The notes under the pieces were generated by a model that made no database searches, had not been told where the DNA came from, and saw only the letters and a list, made by a program, of their open reading frames with translations. From contig NZ_JACHBP010000001.1 in the NCBI RefSeq assembly GCF_014200375.1, positions 930,001-994,000 on the forward strand: a DNA stretch of 64,000 nt, written 5' to 3'. Source of the DNA: Terrimesophilobacter mesophilus (GTDB taxonomy: Bacteria; Actinomycetota; Actinomycetes; Actinomycetales; Microbacteriaceae). The position numbers and the translations under genes were made by a program. Below are positions 53,582-62,599 of this stretch, in pieces. How positions within the stretch are numbered: position 1 is the first letter of the stretch; every line of letters starts with the position of its first letter.

Positions 53582-53695
53582 TCAGGCGTTCAGGGTAGGC
53601 CGACAGGCGTACCCGCTGCTCGTCCGTATCGAGAACCGTCGTACGAAAAGCAGCGCGCGCTCATCCACGGTTTGGATGGTGCGACCGCTCGTCAT
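53582..53695 (-). CDS. Small ORF, 37 aa, possible leader peptide
   Basis: 37 codons starting MTSGRTIQTVDERALLFVRR and ending GYACRPTLNA. GGGAGAG is spaced for ribosome binding before the ATG, TACTCT at 53738-53743 (minus strand) is a plausible -10 about 43 bases upstream, and a strong terminator starts right after the stop. I do not recognise the peptide. It may be an independent small protein or a leader peptide whose translation controls read-through into the HNH gene. Confidence 0.55.
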   Translation of the reverse strand: MTSGRTIQTVDERALLFVRRFSIRTSSGYACRPTLNA

Positions 53696-53800
53696 CAGAC
53701 TCTCCCGAGCTTCTCTGCGGAACTGCAAGGACGATTCAGAGTAACCCAGGATGCGGCTGCGGCGCTGGAGAGGCGCGCGGCACGTTGCCGCGGCCACCGG

Positions 53801-54514
53801 TCAGTCGGCGAAGCGGCTCGTGCCGACGTAGATGTGCTGAGCGACCTCGACCGGCAGCTCGAGGCCCTCGCCGTCACGCCCGTCGACGCTCGCGAGCACG
53901 TAGTCGCCCCGAGACGCGAAGCTTCCCGCTGCGCCGGGCACGAGGCCTGCACCCTGCAACTGCTCGAGCAACTCGGGCTCGTACTGCACCGGCTCCCCGA
54001 GCCTCCGGATCACACCCTGCACCGGGCCGACCGCGCCGAGCACGAGGTTCACGAGGTTCACGACGCCATCCGAGAACTTCGCCGTCGCCGGATGCTCTCC
54101 CAGTCCATCGAGACCGGGGATCGGGTTGCCGTACGGCGAATGGGTCGGATGCTCGAGCAACTCGAGCAGGCGCCGCTCCACCTGCTCGCTCATCACGTGC
54201 TCCCACCGGCACGCCTCGTCGTGGACGAGCGCCCAGTCGAGCCCGATGACATCCGACAGCAACCGCTCGGCGAGCCGATGTTTGCGCATGACGTTGACGG
54301 CCTTGCTCCGTCCGGCGGGGGTCAGCCGCAGGTGGCGATCGTCCTCGACGACCACGAGACCGTCGCGCTCCATCCGCCCGATGGTCTGCGACACGGTCGG
54401 CCCTGAGTGCCCGAGGCGCTCGCTGATGCGCGCCCGCAGGGGGATGATGTTCTCCTCCTCGAGCTCGTAGATCGTGCGGAGGTACATCTCGGTGGTGTCG
54501 ATCAGATCAGCCAT
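53801..54514 (-). CDS. dtxR: Iron-dependent transcriptional regulator DtxR/IdeR
   Basis: 237 aa, very close to diphtheria DtxR. The N-terminus ADLIDTTEMYLRTIYELEEE and helix-turn-helix (HSGPTVSQTIGRMERDGLVV) are conserved, as are all metal ligands: M10, H79, E83, H98, C102, E105, H106 (MRKHRLAERLL; VHDEACRWEHVM). C102 marks an iron rather than manganese sensor. The C-terminus has the SH3-like domain. ATG at 54514 is chosen from GGGAGGAGG upstream. An iron box lies 27-45 bases before the start. Confidence 0.95.
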   Translation of the reverse strand: MADLIDTTEMYLRTIYELEEENIIPLRARISERLGHSGPTVSQTIGRMERDGLVVVEDDRHLRLTPAGRSKAVNVMRKHRLAERLLSDVIGLDWALVHDEACRWEHVMSEQVERRLLELLEHPTHSPYGNPIPGLDGLGEHPATAKFSDGVVNLVNLVLGAVGPVQGVIRRLGEPVQYEPELLEQLQGAGLVPGAAGSFASRGDYVLASVDGRDGEGLELPVEVAQHIYVGTSRFAD

Positions 54515-54540
54515 CCGAGCCTCCTCCCGCAATAATCCGT

Positions 54541-54559
54541 AAAGGTTAGCCTAACCGTG
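54541..54559. promoter_or_regulatory. DtxR/IdeR iron box
   Basis: Contains GGTTAGCCTAACC (54544-54556), the core of the known 19-bp DtxR/IdeR consensus TTAGGTTAGSCTAACCTAA. It lies between divergent dtxR and serC, close to the dtxR start, so autorepression by iron-loaded DtxR is expected. It is 46 bases upstream of the serC -10. Confidence 0.8.
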
Positions 54560-54604
54560 AACGCCGGCCCGTTCCGGCGCCGCGGGCTGCGCTGCGGGCC
54601 GCTC

Positions 54605-55729
<1,125 letters not shown>

Positions 55730-55731
55730 CA

Positions 55732-55965
55732 ATGCGATTGTGGCTCAAGGATTCGGAGCGGCGCCCGGATCCCGAACCGGTGAAGACGGATGACCGCAAG
55801 GCCATGCTCGTCGGCCTCGGTCTGTGGCTACTCGCCCTCGTCGTGCTGCTGCTGTTTCTTGGCCCGCTGGTTGCGGCGGGGCTTCACTGGTGGCTGTGGA
55901 CCTGCGTCGTCGGACTGGCTCTCGGGCTCCTCGGACTCATCGTCACCCACCGCCGGCAACGCTGA
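55732..55965 (+). CDS. DUF2530 membrane protein
   Basis: 77 aa with two hydrophobic spans (MLVGLGLWLLALVVLLLFLG; LWTCVVGLALGLLGLIVTH). It matches the actinobacterial DUF2530 family, which sits next to DUF3027 and serC in other genomes. Function is unknown. Its last 138 bases overlap the 3' end of the convergent DUF3027 gene, so both strands are coding here. Confidence 0.85.
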   Translation: MRLWLKDSERRPDPEPVKTDDRKAMLVGLGLWLLALVVLLLFLGPLVAAGLHWWLWTCVVGLALGLLGLIVTHRRQR

Positions 55966-56478
55966 CTCTGCGCCTGGGGAATTGACCGAGTCGTCGAGCG
56001 CATCGATGTCGATGCCGTCCATGTCGTCGTGGGCGTCAACGTCATCGTCGTCATCATCGTCGTCGTCGAAGTCGCTGTCGTCGTCGGAGCCGTCGTCGTC
56101 GGCACCGTCGTCAGAGTCATCCTCGTCGTCCGCGCCGTCCCGTTGGTGCGCCGCCAGCTCAGCCTGCGCCTCCTTGTAGTCGGCGAGTCTCTCCGACCAC
56201 GGCACCCAGTCCGGCGACAGCAGGGCGCCGTCCCCCGGCGTGAGCTCCGTCTCGAGGACCGACGCCCCGAAACCCTCCACGTGGGCAAGGCTCACCGTCC
56301 ACTTCCACCCGGGGTAACCGGCCATGGTGGTGTCGAAGTAGATCGTGAGCGACCCATCCTCTTCGACAGCCGACCCCGCCGGCGCCCCGATCGTGCCCGC
56401 GGGCGTGATGTCCAGCAGGGCGGCCCTGGCGAGTGTGAGGTCTTCCTCGGTCGGCGTCCTGTCGGCGGCGTCAGGCAT
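55828..56478 (-). CDS. DUF3027 family protein with acidic repeat tail
   Basis: 216 aa. The N-terminal part (LARAALLDITPAGTIGAP; GYPGWKWTVSLAHVEGFGASVLETELTPGDGALLSPDWVPWSERL) is the DUF3027 core. It is followed by a long Asp/Glu stretch with runs of aspartate and a basic C-terminus (VKPRRNQRAKKQQQHDEGE). ATG at 56478 overlaps the cold-shock gene stop by eight bases. Function is unknown; conserved coupling to a cold-shock protein hints at nucleic-acid biology. Confidence 0.85.
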   Translation of the reverse strand: MPDAADRTPTEEDLTLARAALLDITPAGTIGAPAGSAVEEDGSLTIYFDTTMAGYPGWKWTVSLAHVEGFGASVLETELTPGDGALLSPDWVPWSERLADYKEAQAELAAHQRDGADDEDDSDDGADDDGSDDDSDFDDDDDDDDDVDAHDDMDGIDIDALDDSVNSPGAESALPAVGDDESEEPESQSDDAGPQPPVKPRRNQRAKKQQQHDEGE

Positions 56479-56851
56479 CCAGTTCGTCCGCAACCTTGCG
56501 CAACATCGCCGCGATCTTGCGCGAGTGGCTGGCCTCGGGGTAGCGGCCCCGCTTCAGGTTCGACCCGATCCCGTCGAGTACCTTCACGAGGTCCTCGACG
56601 ATCACCGCCATGTCATCGGCGGGCTTGCGCCCCATCCGCACGAGGCTCGGCGGAGCCTCGAGCACGCGCACCGAGAGCGCCTGGGCGCCTCGCTTGCCGT
56701 CGGCGATCCCGAACTCGAGCTTCGTCCCCGCCTTCACCGTCACTCCCGCCGGGAGTGCGGAGGCATGCAGGAACACCTCCTGGCCGTCATCGGAACTGAT
56801 GAAGCCGAAGCCTTTGTCGTCGTCGTAGAACTTGACCTTGCCGGTGGGCAT
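56471..56851 (-). CDS. Cold-shock domain protein with C-terminal extension
   Basis: 126 aa. Residues 1-65 are a cold-shock domain with both RNA-binding motifs (GKVKFYDDDKGFGFISS; QEVFLHASAL). The remaining 60 residues (GRKPADDMAVIVEDLVKVLDGIG; HSRKIAAMLRKVADELDA) are a helical extension absent from plain CspA. ATG at 56851 follows GAGGAAGAGG. It is the first gene of a pair with DUF3027. Confidence 0.93.
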   Translation of the reverse strand: MPTGKVKFYDDDKGFGFISSDDGQEVFLHASALPAGVTVKAGTKLEFGIADGKRGAQALSVRVLEAPPSLVRMGRKPADDMAVIVEDLVKVLDGIGSNLKRGRYPEASHSRKIAAMLRKVADELDA

Positions 56852-56946
56852 GGCACTACCTCTTCCTCGGTCGCTGCGCACTGGACGCACGTGCGATCTG
56901 TCCCGTCAAGCCTACGGGCAAACCCGCCACGCGTATCCTTGGAAGG

Positions 56947-57237
56947 GTGACCAAGAAAGCGCCCCCGCCCGTGCGAATCAATCGTACCGAACGCATCCTC
57001 GCCCTCGCGGTCGTTACGCTCGTAGCGCTCGCCCTCGCCTGCTTCATCGCGGTGATCGTCGCCACCTCGCTCGGTGCGGGAGCGAACGACGGATTCGGCC
57101 ACGGGATCTGGCCGTCGGTGTTCTTCATCCAGTACTACGGGCTGCCTCTCGCCTTCCTCCTCATCATCGCTCTCCTCGTCTCCAACGCCGTCCGGCGCTC
57201 GCGCGCGGCGAATGGGCGCGGACACGGGAGCGCATGA
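56947..57237 (+). CDS. Small membrane protein, unknown function
   Basis: 96 aa with two hydrophobic spans (ILALAVVTLVALALACFIAVIV; FFIQYYGLPLAFLLIIALLV) and basic ends. I do not recognise a family. The GTG start has GGAAGG and TATCCT (56934-56939) just upstream. The stop overlaps the next gene (ATGA), so it is the first gene of an operon with the helicase-associated protein. Confidence 0.75.
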   Translation: MTKKAPPPVRINRTERILALAVVTLVALALACFIAVIVATSLGAGANDGFGHGIWPSVFFIQYYGLPLAFLLIIALLVSNAVRRSRAANGRGHGSA

Positions 57238-59033
57238 GCAGAACGGCGGAACTCGCAGCCCAACTGAAGGCGGCAGACGATGCCGACCTCGTCGCTGCGC
57301 TGGATCGGCGAGAACTCGCCACCGCCGGCATCCGGGACTTCTTCGACCTCGCCGACGCACTGCTGGATGCCGACTCCCTCCAGCCCTGTCTCGCCAGGCT
57401 CGATCGTGATGCGCTCGCCGCGCTCTACGCGCTCGAAGCCGGACAGACGCCACGACGAGGACCGGATGTCGATGCGGCCCTTCCACGGTTGCGGGCTCTG
57501 CTCCTGATCCGCGATCGCCCTGACGGCCCGGAGCCCTGGCCCGAGGTCATCGCGCAGCTCGACACGTGGCCGTCGCTCGGCCTCCCCGACCCGCGCGAGG
57601 ACGCCCCAGAGCCGCCGACCCATCGCGTCACCGCATCCGGCCGCGAACACGCCGACCGCGCCGCGGCCGAACGCGCGTTCACTGCGGTCACGGCGACGGC
57701 AGAACTGCTCTTCGAGGTGGAACGGGAACCACTGCGACTGCTGGCCCGCGGGACGATCGGAAACCCGGAGACCCGCAGGCTGGCGGAGGCGATGGGTGTC
57801 GAGGAGCCGTCGGTCCCGGTACTCGTCGACGCCGCGGAAGACGCGGGGCTCCTCACCAGGATCGGTTCGACACTCGTGGCATCCGACGAGCACGCCGACT
57901 GGCTCGGCCGTCCGATGGCGGAACGCTGGGCGACCATCTCCGATGCGTGGTCGGTTGCGCTCCCGCCGGAACTGCGCCATCATCTCGCCGAGCATGCCGA
58001 CACCCTCTGGGGGTCAGGACTGCGCGCGTGGCTCGCCTGGCAGTACCCCGGAGGCCGCGAATGGCTCGCCGAGCGAGTGGATGCCCGGCTGGGTGAAGCG
58101 GAACGCCTCGGCATCACTGCCGGCGAGGTGGTCGGGACCGCGGGCGCCGCACTTCTGGCCGGCGACCGAGAACGCGCCCTCGCCGCATTCGATTCGCTCC
58201 TGCCCACCCCCGTCGAGCGCCTCTACCTGCAACAGGACCTCACGGCCGTCGCACCCGGCCCGCTCGCTCCCGCGATCGACGCGCGGCTTCGCACCATGGC
58301 GGATGCCGACGGTCGCGCGATCGCGTCCCGCTACCGGTTCACCACCGCGAGCGTCGGCCGCGCCGTTGCCGGTGGCGAGTCTGCGGCGACGATCCTCGCG
58401 TTCCTGGCCGGGATCTCCCTCAGCGGCATTCCGCAGCCCCTCGAGTATCTCGTGACGGAGGCGGCCGCTCGACACGGACTCCTGCGGGTGGGGGCTCTTC
58501 CCTCCGGCGACCCCGAAGCGGTCAGCTACCTCAGCTCCACTGACCGCGCGCTGCTCAGCACCGTGCTCGTGGACCGGGCACTCATCGCCCTCGGCCTGCG
58601 CCCGACGGACGCGGGACAGCTGGTCAGCAGACGCGACCGCGGGCAGGTCTACTGGATGCTCCACGACGCACGCTATCCCATTGCGGCGGAGGACTCCCGA
58701 GGACGCATCGTCGAATTGCGCAGGCCGTCGTCGGCGCGATCCGTCGTGGAGCCGGCACCGCAACCTCACCGGGCACTCGTCGAACGGCTGAGACTCGCCG
58801 ACGCCGGGCGCGCGGAGGATTCCGGCCAGGCCTGGCTCGCCCGGCAACTGGATGCCGCCATCCGGAATCGCCGTGCTGTCACCGTGAGCGTGCGGATGCC
58901 GAATGGTTCGATCGTCGACTACCGGCTCGAGCCGGCGAGCGTCGCCGGTGGCCGCCTGAGAGCCCGTGACCCCCTGTCGGAGATCGAGCGCACCCTACCT
59001 CTCTCGAGCATCACCGCCGTCACGACCGACTGA
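57234..59033 (+). CDS. Helicase-associated domain protein (Helicase_C_3), XPB partner
   Basis: 599 aa. The N-terminus SRTAELAAQLKAADDADLVAAL and the C-terminal half (LYLQQDLTAVAPGPLAP; YRFTTASVGRAVAGGESAATILAFLAG; LEYLVTEAAARHG) match the actinobacterial helicase-associated family. No Walker motifs are present. It is always next to XPB-like helicases in Actinobacteria (family knowledge) and is likely a partner in DNA repair or transcription-coupled work. ATG at 57234; a long upstream open frame is spurious. Confidence 0.85.
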   Translation: MSRTAELAAQLKAADDADLVAALDRRELATAGIRDFFDLADALLDADSLQPCLARLDRDALAALYALEAGQTPRRGPDVDAALPRLRALLLIRDRPDGPEPWPEVIAQLDTWPSLGLPDPREDAPEPPTHRVTASGREHADRAAAERAFTAVTATAELLFEVEREPLRLLARGTIGNPETRRLAEAMGVEEPSVPVLVDAAEDAGLLTRIGSTLVASDEHADWLGRPMAERWATISDAWSVALPPELRHHLAEHADTLWGSGLRAWLAWQYPGGREWLAERVDARLGEAERLGITAGEVVGTAGAALLAGDRERALAAFDSLLPTPVERLYLQQDLTAVAPGPLAPAIDARLRTMADADGRAIASRYRFTTASVGRAVAGGESAATILAFLAGISLSGIPQPLEYLVTEAAARHGLLRVGALPSGDPEAVSYLSSTDRALLSTVLVDRALIALGLRPTDAGQLVSRRDRGQVYWMLHDARYPIAAEDSRGRIVELRRPSSARSVVEPAPQPHRALVERLRLADAGRAEDSGQAWLARQLDAAIRNRRAVTVSVRMPNGSIVDYRLEPASVAGGRLRARDPLSEIERTLPLSSITAVTTD

Positions 59034-59085
59034 ACGGCGACGGGGGCCTTCGCGCCGGGCCCGTGCCCGCCTAGACTGGAACGTT

Positions 59086-60735
59086 ATGTCTGATGGCCCA
59101 CTCATCGTCCAGAGCGACCGCACCGTGCTGCTCGAGGTCGCGCATCCGGACGCCGAGGATGCGCGCCACGACCTCGCCGTGTTCGCGGAGCTCGAGCGGG
59201 CGCCGGAGCACATCCACACCTACCGCATCACGCGGCTCGGACTGTGGAACGCCCGCGCGGCCGGCCACGACGCCGAGAGCATGCTCGCGACGCTCGAGCA
59301 GTACTCCAAGTTCCCCGTGCCGCAATCCGTCGCGGTCGACCTGCGCGAGACCGTCGGCCGTTACGGGCGGCTCGTGATCGATCGCACGGATACCGGCGAG
59401 CTCGAACTGCGTTCGACGGATGCCGCGGTTCTCGCCGAGGTCGCCCGCGCCAAGCGCATCGCGCCCTTGCTCACCGCGCCGCTCTCCCCGCACCCGGATG
59501 GCAGCGCCCGGTTCGGCGTGCTGCCCTGGGCACGCGGCCAGCTCAAACAGGAGCTCGTGAAACTCGGCTGGCCGGCCGAGGACCTCGCCGGCTACACCCC
59601 CGGCACCCCGCACGAGATCGACCTCGACACCGCGGACTGGCACCTGCGCCCGTACCAGACCCAGGCGATCGACAACTTCTTCACCGGAGGCTCCGGCGTC
59701 GTCGTGCTGCCCTGCGGCGCCGGTAAGACCCTCGTCGGCGCGGGGGCGATGGCCGAGGCGAAGACGACGACACTCGTGCTCGTCACCAACACGGTCTCCG
59801 CACGCCAGTGGCGCAGCGAGCTGCTGCGACGCACCTCCCTCACCGAGGAGGAGATCGGAGAGTATTCGGGCCAGGTGAAGGAGATCCGGCCCGTGACGAT
59901 CGCCACGTACCAGATCCTTACCGCGAAGCGGAAGGGCGAGTACGGCCACCTCTCCCTGCTGGACGCCATGGACTGGGGTCTCGTCATCTACGACGAGGTG
60001 CACCTGCTGCCCGCACCCGTCTTCAAACTCACCGCGGAGCTGCAGGCGCGCCGGCGACTCGGCCTCACCGCGACGCTCGTGCGCGAGGACGGCCGCGAGG
60101 GCGACGTCTTCAGCCTCATCGGCCCCAAGCGATTCGACGCCCCGTGGAAGGAGATCGAGGCGCAGGGATTCATCTCCCCGGCATCCTGTTTCGAGGTGCG
60201 CATCGACCTGCCGCAGCAGGAGCGTCTCGAGTACGCGGCGAGCGCAGACGACGAACGGTACCGGCTGGCGGCGACCGCGCCGGAGAAGCTGCGGGTCGTG
60301 CGCCGACTCGTGAAGCAGCACGATGGCGAGCGCATCCTCGTCATCGGCCAGTACCTCGACCAGATCGACCAGCTCGCGGATGCCCTGAACGCCCCGAAGC
60401 TGACCGGCGCCACCCCGGTGGACGAGCGCGAGCGGCTCTACCAGGAGTTTCGGGACGGGGTGACGAAGGTGCTCGTGGTGTCGAAGGTCGCGAACTTCTC
60501 GGTCGACCTGCCGGAGGCGACGGTCGCGATCCAGGTGTCCGGCTCGTTCGGTTCGCGCCAGGAGGAGGCCCAGCGTCTCGGTCGGCTGCTGCGACCCAAG
60601 GAGTCCGGCCTGCCCGCGAACTTCTACACGCTCGTGGCGCGCGACACGGTCGACCAGGACTTCGCCCAGAACCGACAGCGGTTCCTCGCGGAGCAGGGCT
60701 ACAGCTACACGATCCTCGATGCGCAGGCGGGATGA
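59086..60735 (+). CDS. XPB/ERCC3-type DNA repair helicase
   Basis: 549 aa superfamily 2 helicase. The N-terminal domain (IVQSDRTVLLEVAHPDAEDARHDL) is the XPB damage-recognition-like part. Walker A is VVLPCGAGKTLVGAG, the DExH box is VIYDEVHLLPA, motif III is GLTATLVREDG (with the RED motif of XPB), and the C-terminal lobe has VSKVANFSVDLPEATVAIQVSGSFGSRQEEAQRLGRLLR. It is a 3'-5' helicase for nucleotide excision repair. TAGACT lies eight bases before the ATG. Confidence 0.95.
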   Translation: MSDGPLIVQSDRTVLLEVAHPDAEDARHDLAVFAELERAPEHIHTYRITRLGLWNARAAGHDAESMLATLEQYSKFPVPQSVAVDLRETVGRYGRLVIDRTDTGELELRSTDAAVLAEVARAKRIAPLLTAPLSPHPDGSARFGVLPWARGQLKQELVKLGWPAEDLAGYTPGTPHEIDLDTADWHLRPYQTQAIDNFFTGGSGVVVLPCGAGKTLVGAGAMAEAKTTTLVLVTNTVSARQWRSELLRRTSLTEEEIGEYSGQVKEIRPVTIATYQILTAKRKGEYGHLSLLDAMDWGLVIYDEVHLLPAPVFKLTAELQARRRLGLTATLVREDGREGDVFSLIGPKRFDAPWKEIEAQGFISPASCFEVRIDLPQQERLEYAASADDERYRLAATAPEKLRVVRRLVKQHDGERILVIGQYLDQIDQLADALNAPKLTGATPVDERERLYQEFRDGVTKVLVVSKVANFSVDLPEATVAIQVSGSFGSRQEEAQRLGRLLRPKESGLPANFYTLVARDTVDQDFAQNRQRFLAEQGYSYTILDAQAG

Positions 60736-60753
60736 GCTGGAGGGCGCGAGGAG

Positions 60754-61581
60754 TCAGGCGAGGCGGTAGCGCAGCAGCAGGGTCGAACCGGACGAGAGGA
60801 TGCCGACCAGGGTCATTCGCGCCGGCTCGACGAGGTCTCCGGCCGTGATGCGTATGGCGTCGCCCGCCTCGAGGCTGGGACTCACCGTGAGGAAGAGCTC
60901 GTCGACGGCGCGGTCCGCGAGCAGTGTGCCGAACAGGTGCGGGCCGCCCTCGCACAGGATCGAGGTCAAACCGCGCTGTCGCAGGGCCGCGACGATGGTC
61001 GGCCCGTGAACCGTCAGCGCGGCATCGCCGGTGTCGGCGTCCCCGATCGCGGGATCGTCGGTCGCGGGCGCGCCAGGATCCGTTCCATCCGTCGCCTGCC
61101 GCGTCGCGACCACGACATCCGCCGCCGACTCGAACAGGGTTGCTCGCCGCGCACCCCGCGAGGAGGTGAACAGGATGGGGCGCACCGGCGCGTCCGTGAA
61201 GATCTCGGAGGCGGGATCGAGGTCCAGGGATCCGGACACGATCGCGAACACCGGATGTTCGGTGAGCCCGTTCGCCAGGCGCCACTGTGCAGACTCCCCG
61301 CTCACGCGCATCGCGCCATAGCCCTCGTCGCGCACCGTGCCTGCCCCGACGAGCACGACGTCGCACACGCGGCGCAGCAGTTCGAAGTGCCGCTTGTCGG
61401 CATCATCCGAAAGCCCGCCGGAGCGGCCGTCGTGCGATACGGCACCGTCGACGCTCGAGACGAAGTTCACCCGCAGAACGGGGGTGTCGGTGGCGAGTGA
61501 GGCGACGATGTCGTCGTCGCTCAGTTCTCCGGATTGCTCAGGCCACAGCCTGCGCATCGACCCGGCCGAGGAAGAACCCAT
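60754..61581 (-). CDS. RibD C-terminal (DHFR-fold) reductase
   Basis: 275 aa. VNFVSSVDGAVSHDGRSGGLSDDADKRHFELLR is the RibD-C N-terminal motif, DVVLVGAGTVRDEGYG and TSILCEGGPHLFGTLLADRAVDELFLTVSP complete the NADPH-binding domain. It resembles pyrimidine reductases of riboflavin synthesis but is free-standing with no deaminase domain. Substrate not known. A start eight residues later is possible. Confidence 0.88.
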   Translation of the reverse strand: MGSSSAGSMRRLWPEQSGELSDDDIVASLATDTPVLRVNFVSSVDGAVSHDGRSGGLSDDADKRHFELLRRVCDVVLVGAGTVRDEGYGAMRVSGESAQWRLANGLTEHPVFAIVSGSLDLDPASEIFTDAPVRPILFTSSRGARRATLFESAADVVVATRQATDGTDPGAPATDDPAIGDADTGDAALTVHGPTIVAALRQRGLTSILCEGGPHLFGTLLADRAVDELFLTVSPSLEAGDAIRITAGDLVEPARMTLVGILSSGSTLLLRYRLA

Positions 61582-61624
61582 GCTTCATTGTGCAATGATC
61601 CGCCCCGATTCACGAACCTTGTCG

Positions 61625-62599
61625 CTACGGGGCAGGCTTGTCCTCCGCCTGCACGGCCGCAAGGACACGCCGAAGCGTGCTGTCGCGGTATGCCGTGAGC
61701 TCGCGCGCGCGCACCGCGTCGTACTCGCTGATCCCGGCGCCGGTGCTCACACCGAGCCTGCCCTCGGAGACGAGACGATCCAGGATGGCCGGCGTCGAGA
61801 ATCGTTCGCCGAGCTGCCCGGTGAGGAAGTCGAGGATCGAGCGGTAGGTGCCGAGGCCGCCGAAGTCCGCATGGGCCAGGGGCCCGAGCACGGCCAGGCG
61901 CATCCCGAACGACGAACTCACGATGGCATCGATGTCCTCGGCCGTTGCGAGCCCCTCCTCGAGGCAGAGCAGCGCTTCGCGCACGAGAGCGAACTGGATG
62001 CGGTTGGCGACGAACCCCGGAGAATTCTTCACGACGACCGGCTGCTTCCCCGCCCGCGCCAAAAGCTCCACCACGGCGTCCACGACCGTCTGGGATGTCT
62101 CCGCGCCCCGCACGACCTCGACGCACGGGATGACGTTCGCAGGATTGAACCAGTGCGTCCCGATCACCCGTTCGCGGTGCGGTACTCGAGCGGCGATGGC
62201 GTCGATGTCGAGGGCGGAGGTGTTCGTCGCGAGTATCGCCGTCGGGCTGCTCGATTGCCCGAGCCTGGTCCAGATCGGCTCCTTGATGGCCAGCTGTTCC
62301 GGCACCGCCTCGATGACCAGGTCCGCGGATGCGACCGCCGCCTCGAGTTCGGGTGCAAGCACCACCCGCGACAGGGCGGCCAGACGCGACTCCGGGGACA
62401 GCTCCGGCGTGGCCAGCGCCGCGGCCTCGATCCGCTCCGCGAGGGCGTCCGCCGCCGCGGTATCCGACTCGACGACGGACACCGCATGGCCGGCGGTCGC
62501 GAGGGCGAGTGCAATGCCCCGCCCCATGATGCCGCCGCCGATGACGGCGACGGACAACGGGTCGATCGTCTCTTCTGTGGACTTCTCTGTGGATCTCAT
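61625..62599 (-). CDS. 3-hydroxyacyl-CoA dehydrogenase
   Basis: 324 aa. VAVIGGGIMGRGIALALATAGHAVSVVESD binds NAD, FWFNPAN-like segment GTHWFNPANVIPCVEVVRG contains the catalytic histidine pair motif, and VVKNSPGFVANRIQFALVREAL begins the C-terminal domain. It oxidises 3-hydroxyacyl-CoA, perhaps 3-hydroxybutyryl-CoA. It overlaps the FolP2-like gene (ATGA), an unusual pairing without an obvious metabolic link. Confidence 0.92.
   Translation of the reverse strand: MRSTEKSTEETIDPLSVAVIGGGIMGRGIALALATAGHAVSVVESDTAAADALAERIEAAALATPELSPESRLAALSRVVLAPELEAAVASADLVIEAVPEQLAIKEPIWTRLGQSSSPTAILATNTSALDIDAIAARVPHRERVIGTHWFNPANVIPCVEVVRGAETSQTVVDAVVELLARAGKQPVVVKNSPGFVANRIQFALVREALLCLEEGLATAEDIDAIVSSSFGMRLAVLGPLAHADFGGLGTYRSILDFLTGQLGERFSTPAILDRLVSEGRLGVSTGAGISEYDAVRARELTAYRDSTLRRVLAAVQAEDKPAP

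Noticed and set aside
55990-56130. GTC/ATC-rich low-complexity repeat
   Set aside because: It is the Asp/Glu-rich coding region of DUF3027 on the minus strand.
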